Positions 56,160 to 64,000 of a stretch of DNA of 64,000 nt are shown piece by piece. The notes under the pieces were generated by a model. That model made no database searches. It was not told where the DNA came from and worked only from the letters and a program-made list of their open reading frames with translations. Every line of letters begins with the position of its first letter. Position 1 is the stretch's first letter. This DNA comes from Mucilaginibacter sp. PPCGB 2223 (GTDB taxonomy: Bacteria; Bacteroidota; Bacteroidia; Sphingobacteriales; Sphingobacteriaceae). The stretch covers positions 248,001 to 312,000 of the forward strand of contig NZ_MDJS01000002.1 of NCBI RefSeq assembly GCF_001705515.1. Reading direction: 5' to 3'. Both the position numbers and the translations under genes were made by a program.

Positions 56160-58565
56160 CTACTCGCTCTTCAAACTCTTTACCGGGTTTACATAGGCTG
56201 CTTTTACGGCTTTAAAGCCTACGGTTAACCAGGCAATAATTACTGATGTTAATATAGCTGCTGCAAACACCCCGGCACCGATATCAATGCGGAAAACAAA
56301 ATTTTCTAACCAGTTATGCATTAAAAAGTAGGCTACCGGTGCCGCTACTATAAAAGCTGCCAGTATAAGCAATGTAAACTCTTTCGAAAACAGATAGATA
56401 ATATGCCCCACACCGGCGCCGAGCACTTTGCGTATGCCCACTTCCTTTGTTTTTTGTACGGCCATAAACGATACCAGCCCATACAAACCCAGGCACGAGA
56501 TAAAAATGGCCAGCGCCGCAAATATTTTGTATACCAGCGATAACTGGCCTTCCTGCTGGTAATAGTTTTCGATGCTCTTATCTAAAAACGAAGCAGTATT
56601 GGCGTATTCGGGGAAGAACTTATTCCATTCGGCCTGTATGGCTTGAGGCGCCTGTAAAACATTCGCCGAATGCAGCTTAACCGATGTTACGCTGTAGTAC
56701 TTCTTGCGTGTTGAAATAAATACGGGTTTTACACTTTCGCGCAGCGAGTTGGTTTTAAAATCCTGCACTACGCCGACAATGTTTTTCCATGGGGCGGTAC
56801 CTATACGTATTTGTTTGCCTATGGCGTCGGCAGGTTTGGCAACGTGCAGTTTAGCCAGCAAAGTTTGGTTAACAACTACTTCGTTTATGGTATCAGCTAA
56901 AGCGAACGGCCTGCCTGCCAGAAACCTCAGGCCAAATGTTTTAAAATAGTCGGGGTCGGCAAATTTTAGGTCGATGCTGTACTTTTCGTCGGGGCGGTGA
57001 TCGTAAGAAAAGTTGGTTTGCCAGTCGTTATCTGATTGCGGCACATCGCTGCTGAAGGTTACCGATTGTACGCCTGGCAATTGCAGTAAACGTTGCTTAA
57101 AAGCCGCTTGCCGCGATATGGCAGCACTATCGGTATTGGCGTTTAAAACCAGCACGGCATCTTTATTAAAACCCAGGTCGGCTTTGCTGATAAAGTCCAT
57201 CTGGCTTACGGCCACAATGGTGCCGATAATTAATACCTGCGATATGGCAAACTGCGTAATTACCAATCCGCGCCTTAGTGAGATACCGCCGACGGTGGCC
57301 GAAGTGATCTTGTTTTTTAAAGCCAAGGCAGGGGTAAAGCCCGAAAGGATAAGCGAAGGATAAATGCCTGATAAAAAGGTTACCACGATGATGCCAGCCA
57401 GTACAAACAACAGGATGTCGGTACGAAGGATGCTCAGGGTTTCCTGTATCGTCATGATGTTTTTAATGTAAGGCAGCGCCAGCGCAGCGATAAGCAATGC
57501 AAGCGCTGTAGCTATAAAAACCATCAGGGCTGTTTCGCCCATCATTTGCCAGAACAGTTGTTTGCGGCTGCTGCCTAAAACCTTGCGTACACCAACTTCC
57601 CTCGAGCGGGTAACGGCTTTTGCGGTTGATAAATTAACAAAATTGATGCAGGCCATTACGATGATGAGCACCCCGATCAGCGTAAGGGTGAGTAATTTTG
57701 ATTTGCTGGTGATATGATCGCCAAAGTTTGAGAAATCGGTATCGAAATGGATATCGCTCAAAGGCTGCAACAGGTGTGTACGTTTAGTATAGGCATGCGC
57801 CCCGTAAAACTTAACATTCGATTGTTTTAACTGTGTTTCGATGGCGGCCTGTGTGATACCGGGCGGCAGCAGCATAAATACCTGGTAGTTGCTGGTCATG
57901 CCAAACCAGGTTGGCTCGTACCCATAAGTTGCAGCCGCGGTTTTCATTGCAGCAAAGGAGCCTACTATCTTCAACGGGAAATCCGAATGGCCAGGCACAT
58001 TGTCAATAATGGCCGATACCTTTAAGGTTAAAGCATTATCGATCCTGAGCAGCCTGCCAATCGCCGTTTTCCAATCGCCGAAGTACTTAACGGCCATATC
58101 TTTGCTCAGCAAAACGGTATTAGGCTCGGCCAAGACTTTGGCGTTGCCGGCCAAAAAATTGTATTGAAATACTTCAAAAAACTGCGGTTCGCAATAAAAC
58201 AGGCCGTTGCGTTCGATAAACTTATTATCGTTTTTATTGCTGTTTAAAACCGTTACCTGGCTGCCAGGAGACGCAAATATGGCGCCGGTTTTTATGCTGG
58301 GATAGTCGGCACGCAGTGCATCCGCCATGGGGAACGGTACACCGGAGTTATAAACCATCCCATCCGGAAACTTATCCGCGGTAACCACGTGCATAATACG
58401 GCTGTAATTAGGCTGAAAGGTATCGTAACTGTTTTCGTACCTCACAACTATGTACAGCAACAGGCAGCTGGCAATGCCAATAGCCAAACCCAATACATTG
58501 ATAACCGAGTATGCCTTATGTCTCGATAAGTTTCGTAAAGCTATTTTGATGTAGTTCCTTAACAT
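56160..58565 (-). CDS. MacB/FtsX-type ABC permease, array member 7
   Basis: An 801-residue permease and one of the more divergent members. The N-terminal helix is NVLGLAIGIASCLLLYIVV. The FtsX cores are REVGVRKVLGSSRKQ and KEVGIRKVLGAGVGHII, with MAVQKTKEVG instead of AEQRTKEIG. The tail reads MHNWLENFVFRIDIGAGVF, lacking the WLQDFAYR word, and ends NPVKSLKSE. The leader before ATG is AATAACACAATAACC. Functional consequences of the divergence are unknown. Confidence 0.91.
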   Translation of the reverse strand: MLRNYIKIALRNLSRHKAYSVINVLGLAIGIASCLLLYIVVRYENSYDTFQPNYSRIMHVVTADKFPDGMVYNSGVPFPMADALRADYPSIKTGAIFASPGSQVTVLNSNKNDNKFIERNGLFYCEPQFFEVFQYNFLAGNAKVLAEPNTVLLSKDMAVKYFGDWKTAIGRLLRIDNALTLKVSAIIDNVPGHSDFPLKIVGSFAAMKTAAATYGYEPTWFGMTSNYQVFMLLPPGITQAAIETQLKQSNVKFYGAHAYTKRTHLLQPLSDIHFDTDFSNFGDHITSKSKLLTLTLIGVLIIVMACINFVNLSTAKAVTRSREVGVRKVLGSSRKQLFWQMMGETALMVFIATALALLIAALALPYIKNIMTIQETLSILRTDILLFVLAGIIVVTFLSGIYPSLILSGFTPALALKNKITSATVGGISLRRGLVITQFAISQVLIIGTIVAVSQMDFISKADLGFNKDAVLVLNANTDSAAISRQAAFKQRLLQLPGVQSVTFSSDVPQSDNDWQTNFSYDHRPDEKYSIDLKFADPDYFKTFGLRFLAGRPFALADTINEVVVNQTLLAKLHVAKPADAIGKQIRIGTAPWKNIVGVVQDFKTNSLRESVKPVFISTRKKYYSVTSVKLHSANVLQAPQAIQAEWNKFFPEYANTASFLDKSIENYYQQEGQLSLVYKIFAALAIFISCLGLYGLVSFMAVQKTKEVGIRKVLGAGVGHIIYLFSKEFTLLILAAFIVAAPVAYFLMHNWLENFVFRIDIGAGVFAAAILTSVIIAWLTVGFKAVKAAYVNPVKSLKSE

Positions 58566-58589
58566 GGTTATTGTGTTATTAGTTAGTCA

Positions 58590-58654
58590 ATGGTCGATAG
58601 TCCATAGACCATAGTAATTTTTTTGTTCAATTTTAGCCATGGACTATTGACCAT
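58590..58654. repeat. Inverted repeat in the member 7-8 spacer
   Basis: ATGGTCGATAGTCCATAG (58590-58607) pairs at 16 of 18 positions with CCATGGACTATTGACCAT (58637-58654) around a 29-base T-rich loop. It is clearly the same element as that at 53540-53602. Confidence 0.7.
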
Positions 58655-58669
58655 CGACTATAGGCTTTC

Positions 58670-61081
58670 TTATTCACTCTTCAAACTCTTAACCGGGTTT
58701 GCCAGCGCCGCTTTTACCGACTGAAAGCTGATAGTTACAAATGCGATCAGCATGGCAACAGCGCCCGACAGTACAAATACCCACCAGTGGATATGGATGC
58801 GGTAAGCAAAATCCTGCAGCCAGCTGTTCATGCTGTACCAGGCAATCGGCGAAGCAATTACAGCCGATATCAAGATCAGCTTCATAAAATCAGTAGCTAT
58901 TAATGCCACGATCGACGAGATATTGGCGCCCAGTACTTTACGGATGCCGATCTCTTTGGTGCGCTGGCTGATCACTAATACCGCTATCGCGAACAAGCCC
59001 ATGCACGATATGATGATGGTTAAAACCGCACCGCTGATAAATATTTTGGATAAGCGGCTTTCTTTTTGATACTGGCGCTCGGTATTTTCATCTAAAAACG
59101 AAGGGTCGCTTTCGGCTTTAGGGTTAACCTGTTTCCACATTGCGGTTATCGATGCCATAGCGGCCGGCATGTCGTTGGGTTTTACGCGTACGAAAATGTA
59201 ACTGATGGGCCACTGTGGCTGCATCAGCATAGTGAGCGGCTCTATCTGTTTGCGTAAGGATTGAAAGTTAAAATCTTTAACCACACCTGCTACCTGCAGC
59301 TTTTTATTATCGATGGTGATGGTTGTACCGGTTGCATCTTTTTTGCTCAGTAAGGCAGCCATTTGCTGGTTAATGAGCACAAAGGCGGTATCAGTGCCAA
59401 AACTTTTAGAAAAATCGCGGCCGGATACCAATTGCAGTTGCAGGGTTTTCAGGTAGTCGTAGTCAATACGGCGCCAGTGCGTTTTAATATGTTTGCCGTT
59501 ATAATCGAACGACATTTGGGATGTGGATGCACTGTTATCGCGCCCGCGGCCCATATTCATATCGGTGCCGGTAACGCTTTCTACGCGCGGGTTGGCCGCC
59601 AGTTTTACACGCATCAGTTCCAAAGCGCGCTGCGGATCGATATTGCTGCCGATAGGGATGCTGATAACCTGGCTTTTGTTATAGCCTAATGATTTACTGC
59701 GCAAATAATTAAGCTGCTGCCAGGCTACGGTTGTACAAATAATGAGTACGCTCGAAATCACGAACTGCACCACCATTAAGCCGTTGCGCATGCTGTTTGA
59801 TTTGCCGGTATTGATCTTACCCTTTACCGTTTGCGCTATTTTGTACGATGACAGGATGGCAGCCGGGTAACCACCTGCTAATAGCGCAACCACGATAAAC
59901 CCGGCGATGAAGTAAGCCGGCAAAAGGCTCCCCGATAAGCTACTGAGTATGACAGACTGGTTAAATATTTGCTTGTACTGCGGGAAAAGCAGGTAGGCCA
60001 GCAGCATCCCTATCAGCAACGAGGCCGTGCAGATGATCACCGATTCGGTACAAAATTGTATAATGACCTGTGTTTTGCTTGCTCCCAATACCTTGCGTAC
60101 GCCAATTTCTTTGGCGCGGGTAAACGCCCTGCCTAACGACAGGTTGATAAAGTTTACTGTAGCGATAAACAAAATAAATATGCTGATCACCAGCAGCAGG
60201 TACGGGTAAAACTTGCTCGTACCGTTGTTCATGGCACTGATGCTGTTAAAATGCCAGTCAGGAAGCGGGATTAAACGCAACCGGTAATATTCGCCGTCGC
60301 TGTCGGGATGCCCGCCGTTGCTTTTGAGCATAGCGATGGTACTTGCCCGGTATTTGTGTGTAAAGCCGATGAGCCTTTTTTCAAACTGAGCATGGTTAAC
60401 CTGGGCAGGCAGCTGTAAAAAAAGGATGTGATCGCTCATGTCCCAATCATCTTTGCCCCCGGCATAATTTGGCGACTGCTCAAAACGCACGATCAGGTCG
60501 TAATCAATACTCGAGTTTTTGGGGTTATCGCTGATAACCGATGAGATGGTAAAGTTGCGCCACTCGTTATTTACTTTTGCCTGTATCACTTTGCCAACAG
60601 CATCTGCATGGCCAAAAATGTTTTCGGCGATGGTTTTGGCGATAACAATATCGTTCAGATTCTTTAAAGGCTCAGCATGATTACCTTCGAGGATAGGGAA
60701 GCTGAACATTTTGAAAAAGTCCGGGTCGACGGTGCGTACCGTATAATTAAACTCCTTGCCTTGATAGCGGATAACCGTACCGCCAAAATCGCCAAAGCGT
60801 GAAGCTAACAGACCGGGAAAAGCGTTTTTTAAAGCCGGGGTGAGCGGTGCCGATACCGAGGTGTTATTATCGTTGCCGGCGGGGGTATGTTCTTCGCGGT
60901 ATAGCTGGTAAATACTGTTTTTATTTTGATGGAAGCCATCGTACGAAAGCTCGTAAAAGGCCGTCATACTCAGCAAAATAACCGCGCCAAAGGCCACAGC
61001 CATGCCTGTAATGTTTACCGAAGCAAATATTTTATGCTTCAATAAATTGCGCCACGCTATTTTGATGTAGTTTCTGAGCAT
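58670..61081 (-). CDS. MacB/FtsX-type ABC permease, array member 8
   Basis: An 803-residue permease. The N-terminal helix is NITGMAVAFGAVILLSMTAF. The FtsX cores are KEIGVRKVLGASKTQ and KEIGIRKVLGANISSIV, and the end is NPVKSLKSE. The coupling region before the second core is LVISQRTKEIG. The final helices match the common SPIAWYSMNSWLQDFAYR pattern. The periplasmic domains are sequence-diverged from neighbours, as expected if each member recognises a different partner or substrate. The leader has AATAACCCAATAACT directly before ATG. It lies 104 bp from member 7 and 109 bp from member 9. Confidence 0.92.
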   Translation of the reverse strand: MLRNYIKIAWRNLLKHKIFASVNITGMAVAFGAVILLSMTAFYELSYDGFHQNKNSIYQLYREEHTPAGNDNNTSVSAPLTPALKNAFPGLLASRFGDFGGTVIRYQGKEFNYTVRTVDPDFFKMFSFPILEGNHAEPLKNLNDIVIAKTIAENIFGHADAVGKVIQAKVNNEWRNFTISSVISDNPKNSSIDYDLIVRFEQSPNYAGGKDDWDMSDHILFLQLPAQVNHAQFEKRLIGFTHKYRASTIAMLKSNGGHPDSDGEYYRLRLIPLPDWHFNSISAMNNGTSKFYPYLLLVISIFILFIATVNFINLSLGRAFTRAKEIGVRKVLGASKTQVIIQFCTESVIICTASLLIGMLLAYLLFPQYKQIFNQSVILSSLSGSLLPAYFIAGFIVVALLAGGYPAAILSSYKIAQTVKGKINTGKSNSMRNGLMVVQFVISSVLIICTTVAWQQLNYLRSKSLGYNKSQVISIPIGSNIDPQRALELMRVKLAANPRVESVTGTDMNMGRGRDNSASTSQMSFDYNGKHIKTHWRRIDYDYLKTLQLQLVSGRDFSKSFGTDTAFVLINQQMAALLSKKDATGTTITIDNKKLQVAGVVKDFNFQSLRKQIEPLTMLMQPQWPISYIFVRVKPNDMPAAMASITAMWKQVNPKAESDPSFLDENTERQYQKESRLSKIFISGAVLTIIISCMGLFAIAVLVISQRTKEIGIRKVLGANISSIVALIATDFMKLILISAVIASPIAWYSMNSWLQDFAYRIHIHWWVFVLSGAVAMLIAFVTISFQSVKAALANPVKSLKSE

Positions 61082-61116
61082 AGTTATTGGGTTATTTAGT
61101 TATTATGTTATTTTGT

Positions 61117-61175
61117 CCATGGTTGATAGTCCATAGACCATGGTCTTTTCATTTTATATTTTAACTATGGACCAT
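61117..61175. repeat. Degenerate inverted-phrase repeat in the member 8-9 spacer
   Basis: CCATGGTTGATAGTCCATAG on one side and ACTATGGACCATCGACTATT on the other are built from the same words (CCATGG, GATAGTC, GACCAT) as the repeats at 53540 and 58590. The pairing is less regular. Confidence 0.55.
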
Positions 61176-61190
61176 CGACTATTGACTTTC

Positions 61191-63614
61191 TTACTCACTT
61201 CTCAAACTCTTAACCGGGTTTGCCAATGCCGCTTTTACCGATTGAAAACTCACCGTAATAAAAGCGATTATAATTGCCATAGTACCCGCCAGCAAAAACA
61301 TCCACCACTGGATTGTGATGCGGTAGGCAAAGTTCAGTAACCATTTATCCATGGCATACCACGCAATGGGCGATGCGATGATTATTGCTACGATTACCAG
61401 TTTCAAAAAATCGGTTGATATTAAGCGGACAATATTTAGCACGCTTGCCCCTAATACCTTGCGTATGCCTATTTCTTTTGTGCGTTGCCTGGCAATAAAA
61501 CTTGCCAGGCCGAATAAGCCCATGCAAGCTATAAATACAGCTATCGAAGCTGCCGTAATGAATATATCTCCTAACTTTTGCTCTGCTTTATATTGCTCAT
61601 CATAATTTTCATCCAGAAAAAAATAGGCGAACGGATTGCCGGGAAATTGTTTTGCGTATAAATTTTTGAGTGTATTCAGCTTATCCTGCAGGTGATCCGT
61701 ATTTAATTTAATGGTATAAAAACCGGTTGATACCGCGGGTAAAAATATCATTGGTTGTATCGCTTCGTGTAACGATAGGTGATGGTAATCTTTAACTACA
61801 CCAATAATTTCAAATTGCTTACCCCAGTTTATTTTTTGCCCCACAATGTTATCTTCGCGCTTAAACCCAAATTGTATTGCCGCTTTTTGATTGATAATTA
61901 TGCGCTGCGCATTGGAGTAGCCATTTTGCACATCGTTGGCAGTAAAGTTTTGACCCGACACAAGCTGGATACCATAGGTATCAAAGTAGTTATTGTCTAT
62001 TAGTAACATAGAAAAGCTTTTCTTTTCATCCCCGGGGGTAGGGTTAAGGCGTGTAATTCCGTCTGCCGAGAAGTTATATCCACGTCCGGGAATATCATTT
62101 GAGGCTGCATATTTTTGAACAAAAGGCAAGGCCGCAAGTTGGTTTTTGAAGCTTTGTGAACGAAGTTTACCACCGTTTATTTCAGGCCCCGAAATCACCA
62201 GTCGTTGGGTAACCTGCATACCAAGATCCTGGTTATGCATAAACCCCAATTGCTTATATAAAACCAATGTTGATACGATAAAAACAATAGATACTGTAAA
62301 CTGGAAGATCACCAGCCCCTGCCTTAATGAAATTCCCCTTGTAAAACCATCTAACTTATTACCGATGGTTTTTATGGGGTTAAGCGAGCTTAGTACGATA
62401 GCGACATAGCCGCCGGACAGCAGTGAGCCCAATAAGATAAGGGCCGGCGCTATCAGCCAAACCCATCCTTGCATCAAAATAGCCAGTGACAGGTTTTTAT
62501 CCAGAAAATCGTTGTAGACAGGCTGTAATAAAATCACAATAAGCAATGCTAAAAAAACACCGCCCAGTGTGATCAGGAACGTTTCGCATAAGAATTGGCC
62601 GATCAGCTGTTTGCGCACAGCTCCCAACACCTTGCGCACTCCGATTTCGCGGGTGCGGTTTAGCGATTGAGCGATTGAAAGGTTGATATAATTTACCCAT
62701 GCAATTATCAATATCAATATTGCGATACATAAAAACAAGCTAACCAGCAATAGGTTGCCAAACGTTTGTAATGGATAATTAAATGATGGAGCGAGGTGCA
62801 GATCGCTAAAAGATTGTAAAACCATCGGGTCGGTTTGGTTTTCGGGCTGCAACTGATGAACCGTATTGTTTATCTGTTTACTAAGCTGCTGCGTATCGGC
62901 ATTATCTTTCAACAACAGATAAGTATTTACAAAGCCTGATTTCAGGCCTTTAGGGTCTGCCCAATCATTATCGTTACGTAATGCCGGGTTTTCTAACGTT
63001 TTAAAGGATAGGAGTATATCGGCTTTAATGTCTGATTGCGCAGGCATATCCTCGTAAACTGCAGTAACGGTATACAAGGTATGCCCAAATTGATTATTTA
63101 CGGTAAGCACCTTGCCAATGGCACTGGCTTCTCCAAAATATTTTCTGGCAACAGACTTGGATAGGGCTAATGTTTGCGGTTCGTTTAAAGATGCATCGCC
63201 CTGTATTACCGGAAAACTAAATATCCTCAAAAAGTCAGGATCGGCATAGGCTACTTTGTCTTCGCGAAATGATTTCAGATCGGAGTTTCTATCAGCCAGG
63301 TAACTTACAATACCGTTACCCGCTACATCAGCAATACGCACATAGTTTTCAATAACAGGGCAGTTGGTTTTCAGTAAAGGCGCAAACCCCGGGGCGATAT
63401 AATGGCTACTGTTGCCTTCTTTATAAACAGTACTGATGCGATACAGTTTTTTGTAATTTTTATGGAAGCGGTTGGCGCCCCACTCAAAAGCGATATATTG
63501 CATTATAAAAATAAACACAGCAATACCAATTGCCAAACCAACAGTGTTGATAAGCGAGAAGGTCCTGTTCCGCACCAGATTACGCCATGCTATTTTGATA
63601 TGGTTCTTGATCAT
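61191..63614 (-). CDS. MacB/FtsX-type ABC permease, array member 9
   Basis: An 807-residue permease, the first of the nine in transcription order. The start at 63614 (MIKNHIKIAWRNL) was preferred to the in-frame ATG at 63641 because it aligns with all other members. The N-terminal helix is NTVGLAIGIAVFIFIMQYIA. The FtsX cores are REIGVRKVLGAVRKQ and KEIGIRKVLGASVLNIV, and the end is NPVKSLRSE. It follows the partial ATPase by 143 bp, which include a hairpin (63649-63673). It is the natural partner of that ATPase, though all nine could share it. Confidence 0.92.
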   Translation of the reverse strand: MIKNHIKIAWRNLVRNRTFSLINTVGLAIGIAVFIFIMQYIAFEWGANRFHKNYKKLYRISTVYKEGNSSHYIAPGFAPLLKTNCPVIENYVRIADVAGNGIVSYLADRNSDLKSFREDKVAYADPDFLRIFSFPVIQGDASLNEPQTLALSKSVARKYFGEASAIGKVLTVNNQFGHTLYTVTAVYEDMPAQSDIKADILLSFKTLENPALRNDNDWADPKGLKSGFVNTYLLLKDNADTQQLSKQINNTVHQLQPENQTDPMVLQSFSDLHLAPSFNYPLQTFGNLLLVSLFLCIAILILIIAWVNYINLSIAQSLNRTREIGVRKVLGAVRKQLIGQFLCETFLITLGGVFLALLIVILLQPVYNDFLDKNLSLAILMQGWVWLIAPALILLGSLLSGGYVAIVLSSLNPIKTIGNKLDGFTRGISLRQGLVIFQFTVSIVFIVSTLVLYKQLGFMHNQDLGMQVTQRLVISGPEINGGKLRSQSFKNQLAALPFVQKYAASNDIPGRGYNFSADGITRLNPTPGDEKKSFSMLLIDNNYFDTYGIQLVSGQNFTANDVQNGYSNAQRIIINQKAAIQFGFKREDNIVGQKINWGKQFEIIGVVKDYHHLSLHEAIQPMIFLPAVSTGFYTIKLNTDHLQDKLNTLKNLYAKQFPGNPFAYFFLDENYDEQYKAEQKLGDIFITAASIAVFIACMGLFGLASFIARQRTKEIGIRKVLGASVLNIVRLISTDFLKLVIVAIIIASPIAWYAMDKWLLNFAYRITIQWWMFLLAGTMAIIIAFITVSFQSVKAALANPVKSLRSE

Positions 63615-63648
63615 TGCCTGAGGGTTATTTGATAATCTCATCCATCAA

Positions 63649-63673
63649 CCCCTCTGCCGGTTAAGCAGAAGGG
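63649..63673. other. Hairpin between the right-edge ATPase and permease 9
   Basis: CCCCTCTGC (63649-63657) pairs with GCAGAAGGG (63665-63673) through nine pairs including one G-T wobble, with a 7-base loop. On the transcribed (minus) strand there is no T tract, so attenuation or mRNA stabilisation is more likely than termination. Confidence 0.45.
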
Positions 63674-63757
63674 CCTTTAGATGCACATTAATTAACTGAT
63701 CATTTATTAATTTCTTTTTACATCTTCATTCACCGCTCACCATTCACTACTCACTAA

Positions 63758-64000
63758 TTATATCATAATATTCTCCACTACCGTTTGGCCATCCAGCAGG
63801 CGGATGATGCGATGGCTGTAACGGGCATCGTGCTCAGAGTGGGTAACCATGATGATAGTTGTGCCTTGCTCGTTTAAATCGGTTAACAGCTCCATTACCT
63901 CGTTACCGTTGCTGCTATCCAGGTTACCGGTAGGCTCATCGGCCAGTATTAGTTTGGGGTTGTTCACCACCGCACGGGCTACTGCCACACGCTGCTGCTG
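63758..64000 (-). CDS. ABC transporter ATP-binding protein (N-terminus outside the window)
   Basis: This is the C-terminal part of an MacB/LolD-type ATPase, running off the right edge. On the minus strand the visible part begins QQQRVAVARAVVNNP, the end of the LSGGQQQR signature. It continues with Walker B LILADEPTGNLDSSNG and the H-loop in MVTHSEHDARYSHR, and ends LLDGQTVVENIMI. The apparent ATG at 63988 is internal. It is the first visible gene of the leftward cluster and is distinct from the ATPase at 40151. Genes further upstream (possibly a membrane fusion protein) cannot be seen. Confidence 0.94.
   Translation of the reverse strand, partial: QQQRVAVARAVVNNPKLILADEPTGNLDSSNGNEVMELLTDLNEQGTTIIMVTHSEHDARYSHRIIRLLDGQTVVENIMI

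Noticed and set aside
40956..63614. Permease array as an assembly artefact of a collapsed or duplicated repeat
   Set aside because: The nine proteins differ in sequence throughout and have distinct spacers, so they are true separate genes rather than repeated reads.
1..64000. CRISPR arrays, tRNA or rRNA genes, prophage or conjugation genes
   Set aside because: I found no regularly spaced identical repeats, tRNA-like or rRNA sequences, nor phage or conjugation proteins. The spacer repeats in the permease array are degenerate and irregular, unlike CRISPR.

Overview
The window looks like a chromosomal segment of a Bacteroidota, most likely family Sphingobacteriaceae (Mucilaginibacter- or Pedobacter-like). 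The clues are a SusC/SusD pair, a hybrid two-component regulator with propeller sensor, a type IX secretion (T9SS) C-terminal domain, start codons without Shine-Dalgarno sequences, and several TAnnTTTG -7 promoter elements. The genus is an inference, because no rRNA or tRNA gene is present.

Positions 1-30573 form a polysaccharide utilization region. On the plus strand it carries a 5'-truncated GH36 alpha-galactosidase, a GH3 beta-glycosidase and a PL6 lyase. Then come SusC, SusD and a FAS1-like lipoprotein, ended by a terminator. A second block holds GH95, a GH29-like fucosidase, GH31 and an alginate_lyase-type (alpha/alpha)-barrel protein. A convergent gene encodes altronate dehydratase (uxaA). 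The divergent hybrid two-component system (HTCS) and an AraC regulator follow, then a papain-like peptidase, a metallophosphoesterase/PQQ-propeller fusion, and a LacI regulator two bases from a GH43 enzyme. The likely target is a branched acidic glycan with uronate, fucose (or L-galactose) and alpha-galactose. Outer-membrane import is by SusCD, trimming is periplasmic, and the HTCS senses breakdown products. The exact substrate cannot be read from sequence.

Positions 30610-38807 hold a 1680-residue T9SS-exported protein with three tandem NHL-propeller modules. Next is a complete IS3-family element with 3-bp target duplication, whose orfB lies in an unexpected frame relative to orfA. A lipoprotein N-acetylmuramoyl-L-alanine amidase and a predicted outer-membrane barrel follow.

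Positions 38802-64000 are one leftward-transcribed cluster. In transcription order it holds an ABC ATPase (cut by the window end), nine consecutive full-length MacB/FtsX-type permeases of 795-824 residues, a second ABC ATPase and a TolC-family protein. Most spacers contain inverted repeats built from a few degenerate words. This nine-permease tandem array with its repeat-bearing spacers is the most unusual structure here. No membrane fusion protein is present in the visible part.
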